A stretch of DNA of 48,053 nt, taken from Hyphomicrobiales bacterium (GTDB taxonomy: Bacteria > Pseudomonadota > Alphaproteobacteria > Rhizobiales > JAJFHR01). The translations under genes were made by a program, and so were the position numbers. The notes beneath the pieces were generated by a model. That model saw only the letters and a list, made by a program, of their open reading frames with translations, was not told where the DNA came from and did not search any database. Below, one piece after another: positions 1 through 12,255 of the stretch (position 1 is its first letter; each line of letters starts with the position of its first letter). Location: contig JAJFHS010000038.1 in NCBI GenBank assembly GCA_021775475.1, positions 1 to 48,053 on the forward strand, given 5' to 3'.

Positions 1-105
1 TCTGTCGTTGTGGCACCCGGACGAGCGAAGCGTTGGACTAGCGAGCAAAGCCGAGCGCAGGCTGCGCGCCGCTTGAGCGCCTCTTAAAACAGCGCCTCTA
101 AAACA
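1..105. repeat. Partial copy of a palindromic mobile-like repeat, upstream of ddl
   Basis: Bases 1-84 match 42123-42205. The first 40 bases differ at two positions, the last 24 are identical (61-84 versus 42182-42205), and about 20 bases between them have diverged. The window therefore starts inside the right half of the same element. The end has an extra short tandem duplication: a 15-base unit at 77-91 is repeated with one base missing at 92-105. That duplication lies directly before the ddl ribosome-binding site (AAGGAG, 105-110). The left half is outside the window. Confidence 0.75.
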
Positions 106-117
106 AGGAGATACATT

Positions 118-1053
118 ATGAATGCATCTAAAAAACATGTAGCCGTTTTAATGGGCGGCTGGTCGCCGGAGCGCCAGGTTAGCCTTGATACTGGTAATCC
201 GTGTGCAAAAGCACTGGAAGATGCAGGCTATGCGGTCACAAAAGTTGATGTCGATCGCAATATTTCTGATGTTTTGTCCGCCCTGAAACCTGATGTGGCT
301 TTTAACGCTCTGCACGGTGTTTGGGGTGAAGATGGCCATGTTCAGGGGGTTCTGGAAACTCTTGAAATTCCTTATACGCACTCCGGCGTGCTTGCGTCTG
401 CTCTTGCCATGGATAAGGAAAAATCTAAAATATTGTTTAAAAATAAAAAGATACCTATTGCTGATAGCCTTATTGTTTCACGCGAAGAAGCGGCTCGAGC
501 CCATGTTTTAGAAACTCCCTATGTTATTAAACCTGTTAACCAGGGCTCAAGTGTTGGGGTATATATTGTGCCTAAGGGTGCCAACTGTCCACCCCAGGCC
601 TTGATGTCAAAAGACTGGGATCTGGGTGAAGAATTGATGGTTGAGCGCTATATCGCAGGGCGTGAGTTGACCTGCGGAGTAATGGGTGATGTTGCGTTGG
701 GTGTAATAGATATCGTGAGCAGGGATGGTCTGGAATTTTACGACTACGAGGCCAAGTACTCACTTGGCGGCTCTGAGCATATTTTGCCGGCGCAAATTCC
801 CGATGATATTTACCGCAGAGTTCAGACCTATACGCTGGATGCCCATAAGATATTGGGGTGCCGTGGTGTCTCTCGTGCTGATTTCAGATATGACGATACG
901 CTCAACGGTACCGGTGAATTAATCCTTTTAGAGGTTAATACCCAACCGGGCATGACCGAAACATCTCTCGTACCTGATATGGCCAGGCACGCCGGTCATG
1001 ATTTTAGTGAATTTGTAAGCTGGATGGTGGAAGACGCAACATGCAATCGGTAG
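118..1053 (+). CDS. ddl: D-alanine--D-alanine ligase
   Basis: Cytoplasmic ATP-grasp enzyme that joins two D-alanines to make the dipeptide used in peptidoglycan precursors. The N-terminal motif ALHGVWGEDG (about residues 64-73) and the C-terminal metal/ATP motif EVNTQPGMTETSL (about 272-284) are the family signatures, and 311 residues is a normal length. The ATG at 118 follows an AAGGAG site with good spacing. The 3' end overlaps ftsQ by 13 bases, as expected for a coupled division/cell-wall operon. The only odd point is the repeat element just 5' of the gene, which separates it from the upstream genes (probably murB, outside the window). Confidence 0.96.
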   Translation: MNASKKHVAVLMGGWSPERQVSLDTGNPCAKALEDAGYAVTKVDVDRNISDVLSALKPDVAFNALHGVWGEDGHVQGVLETLEIPYTHSGVLASALAMDKEKSKILFKNKKIPIADSLIVSREEAARAHVLETPYVIKPVNQGSSVGVYIVPKGANCPPQALMSKDWDLGEELMVERYIAGRELTCGVMGDVALGVIDIVSRDGLEFYDYEAKYSLGGSEHILPAQIPDDIYRRVQTYTLDAHKILGCRGVSRADFRYDDTLNGTGELILLEVNTQPGMTETSLVPDMARHAGHDFSEFVSWMVEDATCNR

Positions 1054-1940
1054 CAAGAAAACTGCTTCGTCGCAGCCCTAAAAAAGATGTCAGTGAGCGC
1101 GGATTCTGGCAGAACTGTAAATACGGCACGGTGGATATGCGCTGGTTTGCTATTGCCAGTGCGGCTTTTCTGGCGGCGAGTTTTATCTATGGCTCTTATA
1201 TCGGTGATGGTTTCGAGCAGGTAAAACGCTCGTTGCGACTGGGTGCGGCTAGTGTTTCGGGCGTTGTTGGTCTGACGGTGGCAAAGGTGACGCTCACCGG
1301 GCGCGCGCGCGCCAGTGATGCGGAATTGCTGGCCGCACTTGATATTCAGCGCGGTGATTCAATGTTAAAATTCGATACGGATGAAGCCCGCGCCCGTCTG
1401 GAGAAAATCGGCTGGGTCAGCAAAGCTTCGGTTCATCGTCTGTTTCCAAATACGGTTTTAATTGATATCGAAGAGCGCAGTCCTTTTGCAATCTGGCAAC
1501 GCGGCGGCAGGCTGTCGATAATCGATAAAAAAGGTACGACCCTGGGAGCCTTGCGGGTGAAGGATCATGGCTATCTTCCGCTGGTGGTTGGATATGGCGC
1601 TGAAAACAAGGCGCAGGAGATATATTCCCAGATTGCCGTTTATCCGGGACTCAAATCTTTGGTGCGGGCAGCGATTCGTGTGGCCGACCGGCGGTGGAAT
1701 TTACGTCTTCTAAACGGTATTACCGTAAATTTACCTGAAACAGGTGTGCCCGAAGCACTGGCGCAACTGGCAAAACTTGACGAAGATAACGGCTTGCTGT
1801 CGCGCGATATTGTTCTTGTGGACTTTAGAATTGTAGACAGAGTAACCATACGCCTGAGTGACGAAGCAGCCCAAAGACGGGCTGCTTCCTATAGTGAGGA
1901 TGCTGCTAAGTCAAAAAGGGCGGGTAAGCGTAAAACATGA
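1041..1940 (+). CDS. ftsQ: Cell division protein FtsQ
   Basis: Single-pass inner-membrane divisome protein linking early and late division proteins. It has a basic cytoplasmic N-terminus, one membrane segment at about residues 33-50 (FAIASAAFLAASFIYG), then a POTRA-type domain (VTLTGRARASDAELLAAL) and the FtsQ region with the typical VHRLFPNTVLIDIEER stretch. At 299 residues it is close to alphaproteobacterial homologues. Its start overlaps ddl, and its stop overlaps the ftsA start in an ATGA arrangement, so translation is probably coupled. Confidence 0.93.
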   Translation: MQSVARKLLRRSPKKDVSERGFWQNCKYGTVDMRWFAIASAAFLAASFIYGSYIGDGFEQVKRSLRLGAASVSGVVGLTVAKVTLTGRARASDAELLAALDIQRGDSMLKFDTDEARARLEKIGWVSKASVHRLFPNTVLIDIEERSPFAIWQRGGRLSIIDKKGTTLGALRVKDHGYLPLVVGYGAENKAQEIYSQIAVYPGLKSLVRAAIRVADRRWNLRLLNGITVNLPETGVPEALAQLAKLDEDNGLLSRDIVLVDFRIVDRVTIRLSDEAAQRRAASYSEDAAKSKRAGKRKT

Positions 1941-3259
1941 GTGTTGTGTCCATGAATGCACAAGTAAACAAGAACAAGACAACGCAAGGTGGTCGCTCGG
2001 TAATTGTTGCGGCTCTGGATATTGGCTCGACAAAAGTCAGCTGTCTTATTGCCCGGATTAGCGGCTCTGAGCTGGCTGTTGAAGCCGGTGGTGTCAATAA
2101 CGGGTTGAAAATTCTGGGTTTCGGCCATCATCGCTCCGTTGGTTTGCGGGCTGGTGCGGTGGTCGATCTGGATGCGGCTGAAGCTTCGGTAAGAGCTGCT
2201 GTAGATCATGCCGAGCGTATGGCGGGACTTACGATTTCGAGCGTGTTTGTGAGCCTGTCGGCGGGCAGGCCTCGCACAGACCAGCAAAGCGTTGTGACCG
2301 CAATTGACGGCAACGAGGTCGGCAAGCGTCATGTAAGTTCTCTACTTTCAAAAATGCACGAACTGGGTTCAGGCTCGGGGCGAACGATTATTCATAACCT
2401 GCCCGGCGGGTTTGTTTTAGATGGCGAACGCGGTGTTGATGAGCCAATTGGCATGTTTGGCAAAGAGCTCAGCCTGAATGCCCATGTTGTAAGCGTCGAT
2501 ACCGGGCCGTTCAGAAACATTATTTCTTTGGTCGAGCGCTGTCATTTAGGCATTGACGCTGTTGTGGTTTCCTCTCTGGCCAGTTCCATGGCCTGCCTGG
2601 TGAAAGACGAAAGAGAATTGGGCGTTACCTGTATAGACATGGGCGGGGGGACTACAAGTATTGCAGCATTTGCGCATGGTGGCTTGATCTATGCGGACCT
2701 TATTCCTATTGGTGGGGCTCATGTGACGTCTGATATTGCGCGTGGATTGTCGACACCGAGCAGTTATGCCGAACGTATTAAAACACTCTACGGCAGCGCC
2801 TTGCCAAGCGCTTCGGATCATCGTGAAATGATCAACGTGCCATACGTTGGAGAAAAATCGGACGATGTGGTCAATAAAGTCCCGCGCTCAATGCTGACCG
2901 GGATCATCCAGCCACGTATTGAGGAAATTCTGGAACTGGTGCGTGCGCGCCTTGATCATTCGGGGTTTTCTGAAATGGCTGGCAAAAGGCTGGTCATTAC
3001 CGGTGGTGCCAGTCAGTTGAACGGTGTCCACGAGCTGGCTCAACGGATTTTGGGCAAGCAGGTGAGGCTGGGTTCGCCGCCTGTGCTTTCCGGCATGCCG
3101 GAGATGGCCCAATCAACTCCCTTTTCAACCTGCGCCGGGTTGATTTCATATGCGCGCTCGCCTCTTGCAGCTCATCAAAATGTTCCCGAATGGGGACTGG
3201 CTTCATCAAATGGCGGATATTTCGTCCGGGTTGGTCAGTGGATTCGCGAGAATTTCTAG
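1937..3259 (+). CDS. ftsA: Cell division protein FtsA
   Basis: Actin-like ATPase that tethers FtsZ to the membrane. Visible signatures are the phosphate-1 motif (AALDIGSTKVSCLIA, about residues 26-40), a phosphate-2 type motif CIDMGGGTTSIAAF (about 231-244) and the adenosine loop VITGGASQLNG. A C-terminal amphipathic membrane-targeting helix is plausible in the final residues (VGQWIRENF). The chosen ATG at 1937 overlaps the ftsQ stop; an in-frame ATG at 1952 is an alternative. The gene is followed by a 319-base gap before ftsZ. Confidence 0.95.
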   Translation: MSVVSMNAQVNKNKTTQGGRSVIVAALDIGSTKVSCLIARISGSELAVEAGGVNNGLKILGFGHHRSVGLRAGAVVDLDAAEASVRAAVDHAERMAGLTISSVFVSLSAGRPRTDQQSVVTAIDGNEVGKRHVSSLLSKMHELGSGSGRTIIHNLPGGFVLDGERGVDEPIGMFGKELSLNAHVVSVDTGPFRNIISLVERCHLGIDAVVVSSLASSMACLVKDERELGVTCIDMGGGTTSIAAFAHGGLIYADLIPIGGAHVTSDIARGLSTPSSYAERIKTLYGSALPSASDHREMINVPYVGEKSDDVVNKVPRSMLTGIIQPRIEEILELVRARLDHSGFSEMAGKRLVITGGASQLNGVHELAQRILGKQVRLGSPPVLSGMPEMAQSTPFSTCAGLISYARSPLAAHQNVPEWGLASSNGGYFVRVGQWIRENF

Positions 3260-3306
3260 AAACTTTCGATTCATACCAGTGGCGGTGAGATTTGATCTAT
3301 CTCCCC

Positions 3307-3385
3307 CGTCATACCGGTGAAAACCGGCATCCAGCGCCACAAGCTCATACCCCGCTCCTGGATACCGGCTTTCGCCGGTATGACG
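3307..3385. repeat. Palindromic repeat of the CGTCATACCGG type
   Basis: Two 28-base arms (3307-3334 and 3358-3385) are complementary except at three positions, with a 23-base spacer. As RNA this forms a strong hairpin. The arm sequence resembles the short dispersed palindromes found between genes in many alphaproteobacteria. It could end or process the ftsA transcript. There is no T-run, so it is not a classic terminator. Confidence 0.8.
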
Positions 3386-3514
3386 TATGTAAGTTATCGT
3401 TTAAACGCCAAGGCCTTAGGTGTAAGCCTCTAAGAGTTGAAATGAGCGTTCCTTAACCTCGCTGTTTCAAAACAAATCATTTTTTTGACTCCTTGCGATC
3501 ATTTTCGCCGAGAA

Positions 3515-3529
3515 TTAACGATTTCTTAT
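3515..3529. promoter_or_regulatory. Possible CtrA-like site before ftsZ
   Basis: TTAA, seven bases, then TTAT: seven of the eight bases of the CtrA consensus TTAA-N7-TTAA. In Caulobacter, CtrA regulates ftsZ, so the position makes sense. In AT-rich DNA this match could arise by chance. Confidence 0.3.
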
Positions 3530-3578
3530 CAAACAGGTAACTAAAGTTTTAAAATTAGAAAACCAGGGTTAAGGAACT

Positions 3579-5234
3579 ATGAGCATCAATCTGAAAATTC
3601 CCAGTGTTACTGAGCTAAATCCGCGTATTACTGTGTTCGGTGTCGGTGGAGCTGGCGGCAATGCCGTTAATAATATGATTTCCTCCAATCTCGAGGGTGT
3701 CGAGTTTGTCGTCGCAAATACGGATGCGCAAGCTTTAGCCCAATCAAAAGCTGAGCGCCGTATCCAGATTGGCGCAGCCCTGACAGAGGGACTTGGCGCG
3801 GGCTCAAAGCCTGAAATCGGTGCTGCTGCAGCTGAAGAAGCCATGGCGGAAATCGAGGATCATCTCAGCGGCGTTCATATGGCCTTTATCACCGGCGGTA
3901 TGGGCGGTGGAACCGGCACAGGTGCCGCGCCGGTAATTGCGCGTGCTGCACGCGATATGGGCATTTTGACCGTGGGAGTTGTGACCAAGCCGTTTCAGTT
4001 TGAAGGCCAGGGACGCATGGTAACAGCCGAGCACGGTATTGAAGAACTTACCAAGCATGTTGATACGCTGATTGTTATTCCCAACCAGAACCTGTTTCGT
4101 GTTGCCAACGAGAAAACCACCTTTGCCGATGCTTTTTCCATGGCTGATGAAGTGCTGCATTCCGGTGTGGCCGGCATCACTGATCTGATGGTCAAGGAAG
4201 GTCTGATTAACCTGGATTTCGCTGACGTACGCTCTGTCATGAATGAAATGGGCAAGGCGATGATGGGGACGGGGCAGGCATCGGGCGAAAAACGCGCGAT
4301 TGAAGCTGCCGAAGCTGCTATTTCCAATCCTTTGCTTGATGATGTCTCAATGCGCGGTGCACGCGGATTGCTGATCAGTATTACCGGTGGCGATGATCTG
4401 ACGCTGTACGAGGTTGATGAAGCGGCCACGCGCATTCGTGAAGAAGTTGACCCTGAGGCGAATATTATACTTGGCGCAACATTTGATGGTAGCCTGGATG
4501 GGTTTATCAGGGTGTCAGTGGTTGCCACAGGAATTGATCGACAGGCATGTGAAAAAATCGGCAGCCATGCGAAGTTTCAAAATGCCATTGTTTCCGAAAT
4601 CAACTCAAAAGCACTCCCTATAGGGGCTCCCTCGTCACACGCCGAGCAGTTTGAAGATGAAACAGACGGATCATTTGAATTGCCGATGGCTAAAACACCG
4701 GAAGGTCACGCCGATACACCCCCCACAATGACTGAAAATGCTCCGAAACTGGAAGCAAAGCCAATGCAGGTGCCAGAGCTTGCTGTGGAAAAAGACGTGG
4801 CTTCTCAACATGAAACGCCGGTCCTGGAAGCATCACCTGCTGAAATGAAAATGGCAATGGGCCAACCCCGGATGCCAAGCATTGAGGAATTTCCCCCGTT
4901 AGCTGTGAAAGAATACCGGGAAAAAGAGGCCGCGGCATCTTCACAAGGTGTTTCGCAAGTTGGGAAACGTCCATCGCTTTTTGAAAAACTTGTGAATGCC
5001 GGTTTGGGTAAGAAAGCACCTGAACCCGGCTATTCCCGAGCTAAAAGCGAGCCAGCTTTCGTCAGCCCTGCTTCAGCAAGCAATCAATCATTTCAAAAAA
5101 CCACCACTCAAAACCCGCCGCAGAGACAACCGGGTGCGGCCACTGTGCAACCGATTTCACAACATCAAAGTGAGACGGATTTCGATGCAGACGAGCTTGA
5201 AATTCCTGCCTTCCTGAGACGCCAGGCCAACTAG
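3579..5234 (+). CDS. ftsZ: Cell division protein FtsZ
   Basis: Tubulin-like GTPase that forms the division ring. The GTP-binding signature [13 protein letters not shown] is at about residues 104-116. The GTPase core ends near residue 335, followed by about 200 residues of low-complexity linker rich in Pro, Glu, Ala and Lys. It ends in the conserved C-terminal peptide [13 protein letters not shown], which binds FtsA and other partners. A total of 551 residues is long compared with E. coli but normal for Hyphomicrobiales. A GGTTAAGGA stretch lies just before the ATG. The gene appears to have its own promoter region and is closed by a hairpin terminator. Confidence 0.97.
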   Translation: MSINLKIPSVTELNPRITVFGVGGAGGNAVNNMISSNLEGVEFVVANTDAQALAQSKAERRIQIGAALTEGLGAGSKPEIGAAAAEEAMAEIEDHLSGVHMAFITGGMGGGTGTGAAPVIARAARDMGILTVGVVTKPFQFEGQGRMVTAEHGIEELTKHVDTLIVIPNQNLFRVANEKTTFADAFSMADEVLHSGVAGITDLMVKEGLINLDFADVRSVMNEMGKAMMGTGQASGEKRAIEAAEAAISNPLLDDVSMRGARGLLISITGGDDLTLYEVDEAATRIREEVDPEANIILGATFDGSLDGFIRVSVVATGIDRQACEKIGSHAKFQNAIVSEINSKALPIGAPSSHAEQFEDETDGSFELPMAKTPEGHADTPPTMTENAPKLEAKPMQVPELAVEKDVASQHETPVLEASPAEMKMAMGQPRMPSIEEFPPLAVKEYREKEAAASSQGVSQVGKRPSLFEKLVNAGLGKKAPEPGYSRAKSEPAFVSPASASNQSFQKTTTQNPPQRQPGAATVQPISQHQSETDFDADELEIPAFLRRQAN

Positions 5235-5258
5235 ACCTGATTGCGGTAAGAATGAATA

Positions 5259-5297
5259 ATGGCCAGTGATGAATTGTCACTGGCCATAGTTGTTTTT
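5259..5297 (+). terminator. Rho-independent terminator after ftsZ
   Basis: A perfect 11-bp stem (5259-5269 with 5277-5287), a 7-base loop and a T-rich tail (GTTGTTTTTA). It lies 24 bases after the ftsZ stop, so lpxC probably has its own promoter. Confidence 0.85.
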
Positions 5298-5406
5298 ATC
5301 GGTTAAATGTAGGTTTGACCTCGGCCTCCAGTCATTCTAAAGTGTACTCCACAACGGCGAATTTGTAACCGTATCAAACAGTTTCCGCAGGTGGGCAGAG
5401 TGTTTA

Positions 5407-6318
5407 ATGAATATTGCGCCATTGGTGGGCCGTGCAACCTTCGCGGATTGTTATATGTGTAGTCAGGTAACGCTTGATGGTACCATTCGAATGTCGGGTA
5501 TTGGTGTTCACAATGGTCAAGATGTAAATCTGAATATTGAGCCTGCACCGGCGGGGTGTGGGATTGTTTTTTACCGAACTGACATTGATGATAGTGACAC
5601 CAAAATTTCAGTTGCCCCGTCTTCTGTCCGCTCCGCCCAATTGTGTACTGTAATCGGCACCAATGATGCCGCGACGGTTTCAACTGTTGAACATTTACTT
5701 GCAGCACTTAGCGGATGTGGCGTTGATAATGCCCGCATTGAGATTAATGGACCGGAAGTTCCAATTCTTGATGGCAGTGCATTAGAATATGTGGAGGCTA
5801 TTGAAAAGGTCGGCGTGGTTTCACTGGAGTGTAAACGCCGTGTGATACGGGTTCTCAAACCGGTTGAAATCACCAATGGTCTGGCACGATGCGGCTTTAT
5901 GCCTTACGACGGTTTTAAACTGGACATCGAGATTGAATTTGCCAATGAAATGATTGGTGTACAACAGTTCGATTTTGAGGGGAATGCAGAGACCTTTAAA
6001 CGTGAGCTTTCACCTGCACGAACATTCGGGTTTATGGAGCACGCAGAAGTTTTGCGCGCGCAAGGGTTTGCTTTGGGAGCTTCTTTGGAAAACACTGTCG
6101 TTATCAGTGGCCAGGAAATCCTGAATGTTGAAGGATTGCGCTTCCCCGATGAATTTGTTCGCCACAAGACGCTTGATGCTATTGGTGATCTGGCCATAGC
6201 CGGGGCGCCGATTTTGGGTATGTATTATTCCTATCGCGGCGGGCATCAAGCCAACTTTACCGCGTTAAGCGCATTGCTTCAGGATGATTCAGCCTGGGAA
6301 ATCATAGAAATGTCATAA
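5407..6318 (+). CDS. lpxC: UDP-3-O-acyl-N-acetylglucosamine deacetylase LpxC
   Basis: Zinc-dependent enzyme for the first committed step of lipid A synthesis. Zinc and catalytic motifs are visible: STVEHLLAAL (His), VRHKTLDAIGDL (His and Asp) and GGHQANFTAL (His). At 303 residues it matches the family. The start is uncertain: the ATG at 5407 gives a 16-residue extension before MCSQVTLDG, and the ATG at 5455 is also possible because neither has a clear ribosome-binding site. It lies between ftsZ and bamD as usual in alphaproteobacteria. Confidence 0.94.
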   Translation: MNIAPLVGRATFADCYMCSQVTLDGTIRMSGIGVHNGQDVNLNIEPAPAGCGIVFYRTDIDDSDTKISVAPSSVRSAQLCTVIGTNDAATVSTVEHLLAALSGCGVDNARIEINGPEVPILDGSALEYVEAIEKVGVVSLECKRRVIRVLKPVEITNGLARCGFMPYDGFKLDIEIEFANEMIGVQQFDFEGNAETFKRELSPARTFGFMEHAEVLRAQGFALGASLENTVVISGQEILNVEGLRFPDEFVRHKTLDAIGDLAIAGAPILGMYYSYRGGHQANFTALSALLQDDSAWEIIEMS

Positions 6319-6432
6319 TTCTTCGCTAAATCTACGCGGATTTCGAATTTGTAATTCTTGGTTTTTATCGGTTCGGGTTTTGTGATACATAATTGCTTTT
6401 TGGTATGAAATCGGACCGAGTTGAAAACTACA

Positions 6433-7287
6433 ATGCTAGCAAACCCTCTTAAATCGTTGAAAACCTTCCTGGTATTGGCTTCGTTGCTGGTTTTGGGGGC
6501 GTGTAGTACTATTTCAGACCTCAATCCGTTTGGTGCTGCTGAGCCGGATTTGAAGGTGAGCGAAGCATCTGCCGAGAAACTATATGCCCGCGCACTGGGT
6601 ACAGTTAATGAGGGGGCTGCAAAGGAAGCTGCAACCCAGTTTGAGGAAGTTGAGCGGCAATATCCTTATTCAACCTGGGCCAGACGATCCATGTTAATGT
6701 CGGCTTACGCTCATTATGAACGTAATTCTTTTGATGATGCCATAAATGCGTCAAAACGGTTTTTGGCACTTTATCCCGGTCATGATGATGCACCATATGC
6801 CTATTATCTGATAGCGCTGAGTTATTACGAACAGATTTCTGATGTCGGGCGCGATCAGGCATTAACAAAAAAAGCATTGCTTGCCCTTGATGAACTGATA
6901 CGCCGCTATCCTTACAGCGATTATGCCAAAGATGCCGAACAAAAAGCTATTCTGGCCCGGGATCATCTGGCCGGTAAAGAGATGAAAATCGGTCGCTATT
7001 ACATGGATAAAAAGGCCTATGTCGCAGCAATCAACAGATTTAAGGTGGTTGTGAGTGCTTATCAGCGCACGTCTCATGCGCCCGAAGCTTTGATGCGATT
7101 GGCGGAAGCCTACATGGCATTGGGGGTTAAAAGCGAGGCTCAAACAGCTGCTGCCATACTTGGCAATAACTTCCCGGACAGCAAATGGTATGATGATGCC
7201 TATGTGTTGTTAAAGTCTGATGGGTTGGAACCACGGGAAAACAAAGGTTCATGGTTGAGCAAAGCGTGGAAGTCGATTACGTTCTGA
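6433..7287 (+). CDS. bamD: Outer membrane assembly lipoprotein BamD
   Basis: Lipoprotein of the BAM complex that inserts beta-barrel proteins into the outer membrane. The N-terminus is a lipoprotein signal peptide with lipobox LVLGAC, so the mature protein would begin at that Cys. TPR-like repeats follow (for example EKLYARALGTVNEGAAKEAA and QFEEVERQYPYSTWARRS). Length and order fit ComL/BamD. The ATG at 6433 is preferred; an in-frame TTG at 6421 would add four residues. recN starts six bases after the stop, so the two genes are probably co-transcribed. Confidence 0.92.
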   Translation: MLANPLKSLKTFLVLASLLVLGACSTISDLNPFGAAEPDLKVSEASAEKLYARALGTVNEGAAKEAATQFEEVERQYPYSTWARRSMLMSAYAHYERNSFDDAINASKRFLALYPGHDDAPYAYYLIALSYYEQISDVGRDQALTKKALLALDELIRRYPYSDYAKDAEQKAILARDHLAGKEMKIGRYYMDKKAYVAAINRFKVVVSAYQRTSHAPEALMRLAEAYMALGVKSEAQTAAAILGNNFPDSKWYDDAYVLLKSDGLEPRENKGSWLSKAWKSITF

Positions 7288-7293
7288 CGCGTA

Positions 7294-11096
<3,803 letters not shown>

Positions 11097-11098
11097 TC

Positions 11099-12016
11099 TT
11101 ATCTTGCGGGAGGCTGTTGGAACAGCAGGGGTTGCTCAACGAGGTGTTGACGAACTTCGGTTATAAATTTTTCGGCAAGTTCGCTGTGTGGCTTTGCCTC
11201 TGAAAATGCGATGACAAAAGGATAGGACATTCGAGGTTTGAATGGCTTGATAACAACGCCCAGGGATTGCCAGTGGCGGGCGGAAAAAGGTTCGAGAATG
11301 CCAATTCCAGCGCCTTCCAGCACCAAGCCATAAGCAGTTAGGGAGCGCTGGGTGGAAAGAGTTGTTTTGTAGGTAATCCCGCTTTGCCGCAACATTTCAA
11401 GATGAGGCAGCCAGGTCAGGCCGCCTTCGGATTCGAGCATAATCAGATTTTCACCATCGAGCATCTGCACATCAATCACAGGCTCGTTAACAAGCTTGTG
11501 TCCCGGTGGCAGTGCGCAGATGAATGTGGCTTCTATAAGTGGCTCCTGGATCAACCCGGGCATATCAACCATTTTGTTGAGGAAGCCGATATCGGTTTCA
11601 TGATCCTGCAATTCGTCAAGTATGGTAATAGGCGAGCAGATGTTCAACGTAATATGAACGTCGGGCCATTGATTTTGAAATCGCATGACGATTTTGGGTA
11701 ACAGGGAAATTGACAGTGCTGACGAAAAAGCGATGCGCAGATGCCCGGATCTTTCTGTACGGATGGTGTGGGCGAAACTGTGTAACTTCTCAATACCGCT
11801 GTAGACAGTGTTAAGCTGTTTGAAAAAATCATATCCGTCTTGATTTGGTTGGATGCGGCCTTTTTTGCGCTGAAACAGCGAAAACCCTAAATTAGTTTCG
11901 AGATCGGTTATTAACCTGCTGACGGAAGGTTGCGAGATGCCAAGCTTTCGTGCGGCTTTGGTGACCGTGCCGGTGACAACAATGGCATGAAAAGCCTCAA
12001 GCTGGCGCATTTGCAT
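11099..12016 (-). CDS. LysR-family transcriptional regulator
   Basis: DNA-binding regulator of 305 residues. The winged helix-turn-helix is at about residues 1-60 (AARKLGISQPSVSRLITDLE), followed by a periplasmic-binding-like effector domain (from about residue 92, GHLRIAFSSALSISLLP). It is divergent from the peptide transporter starting at 12256, and the shared gap holds a direct repeat suitable for LysR binding. The likely role is control of that transporter in response to a peptide or amino-acid ligand (inference). An alternative start is the second Met, two codons in. Confidence 0.93.
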   Translation of the reverse strand: MQMRQLEAFHAIVVTGTVTKAARKLGISQPSVSRLITDLETNLGFSLFQRKKGRIQPNQDGYDFFKQLNTVYSGIEKLHSFAHTIRTERSGHLRIAFSSALSISLLPKIVMRFQNQWPDVHITLNICSPITILDELQDHETDIGFLNKMVDMPGLIQEPLIEATFICALPPGHKLVNEPVIDVQMLDGENLIMLESEGGLTWLPHLEMLRQSGITYKTTLSTQRSLTAYGLVLEGAGIGILEPFSARHWQSLGVVIKPFKPRMSYPFVIAFSEAKPHSELAEKFITEVRQHLVEQPLLFQQPPAR

Positions 12017-12017
12017 G

Positions 12018-12050
12018 ATAAAACTTCAAAAATTGACTCATAAAACTTAT
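12018..12050. promoter_or_regulatory. Candidate LysR binding region (two ATAAAACTT repeats)
   Basis: ATAAAACTT occurs at 12018-12026 and again at 12040-12048, 22 bases apart, about two helical turns. The second copy extends to the dyad ATAAAACTTAT. It is right next to the lysR start in the divergent gap, where LysR proteins usually bind to control themselves and the neighbouring operon. Confidence 0.5.
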
Positions 12051-12255
12051 AGTATTTTTGCATAAGGTTTTCAATAATTGGTATTTTTACTATTCCTTTT
12101 CCTGTGATACATTTTTGATGAATTTATTGATTATGCAGCTGGTTGGGAGTAGCTGGACAAGTTTTCAATTTAGAGTCGCAAATGGGTGTGGGTTTGATTG
12201 ACGAACAGTCGAATTGAGATGTACAATAGAACACGAATTAACAGGGAGTAACATC

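Larger units (their letters stand above)
3260..3578. other. ftsA-ftsZ intergenic region
   Basis: A 319-base gap without a supported gene. It contains a 28-base inverted repeat (3307-3385, listed separately) and then an AT-rich stretch that probably carries the ftsZ promoter. A TTGACT hexamer lies at 3485-3490. A CtrA-like pair of half-sites (TTAA-N7-TTAT, 3515-3529) lies about 50 bases before the ftsZ start. Confidence 0.6.

Noticed and set aside
3995..4528. 177-codon minus-strand open frame
   Set aside because: It is antisense to ftsZ and Ser-rich without domain features.
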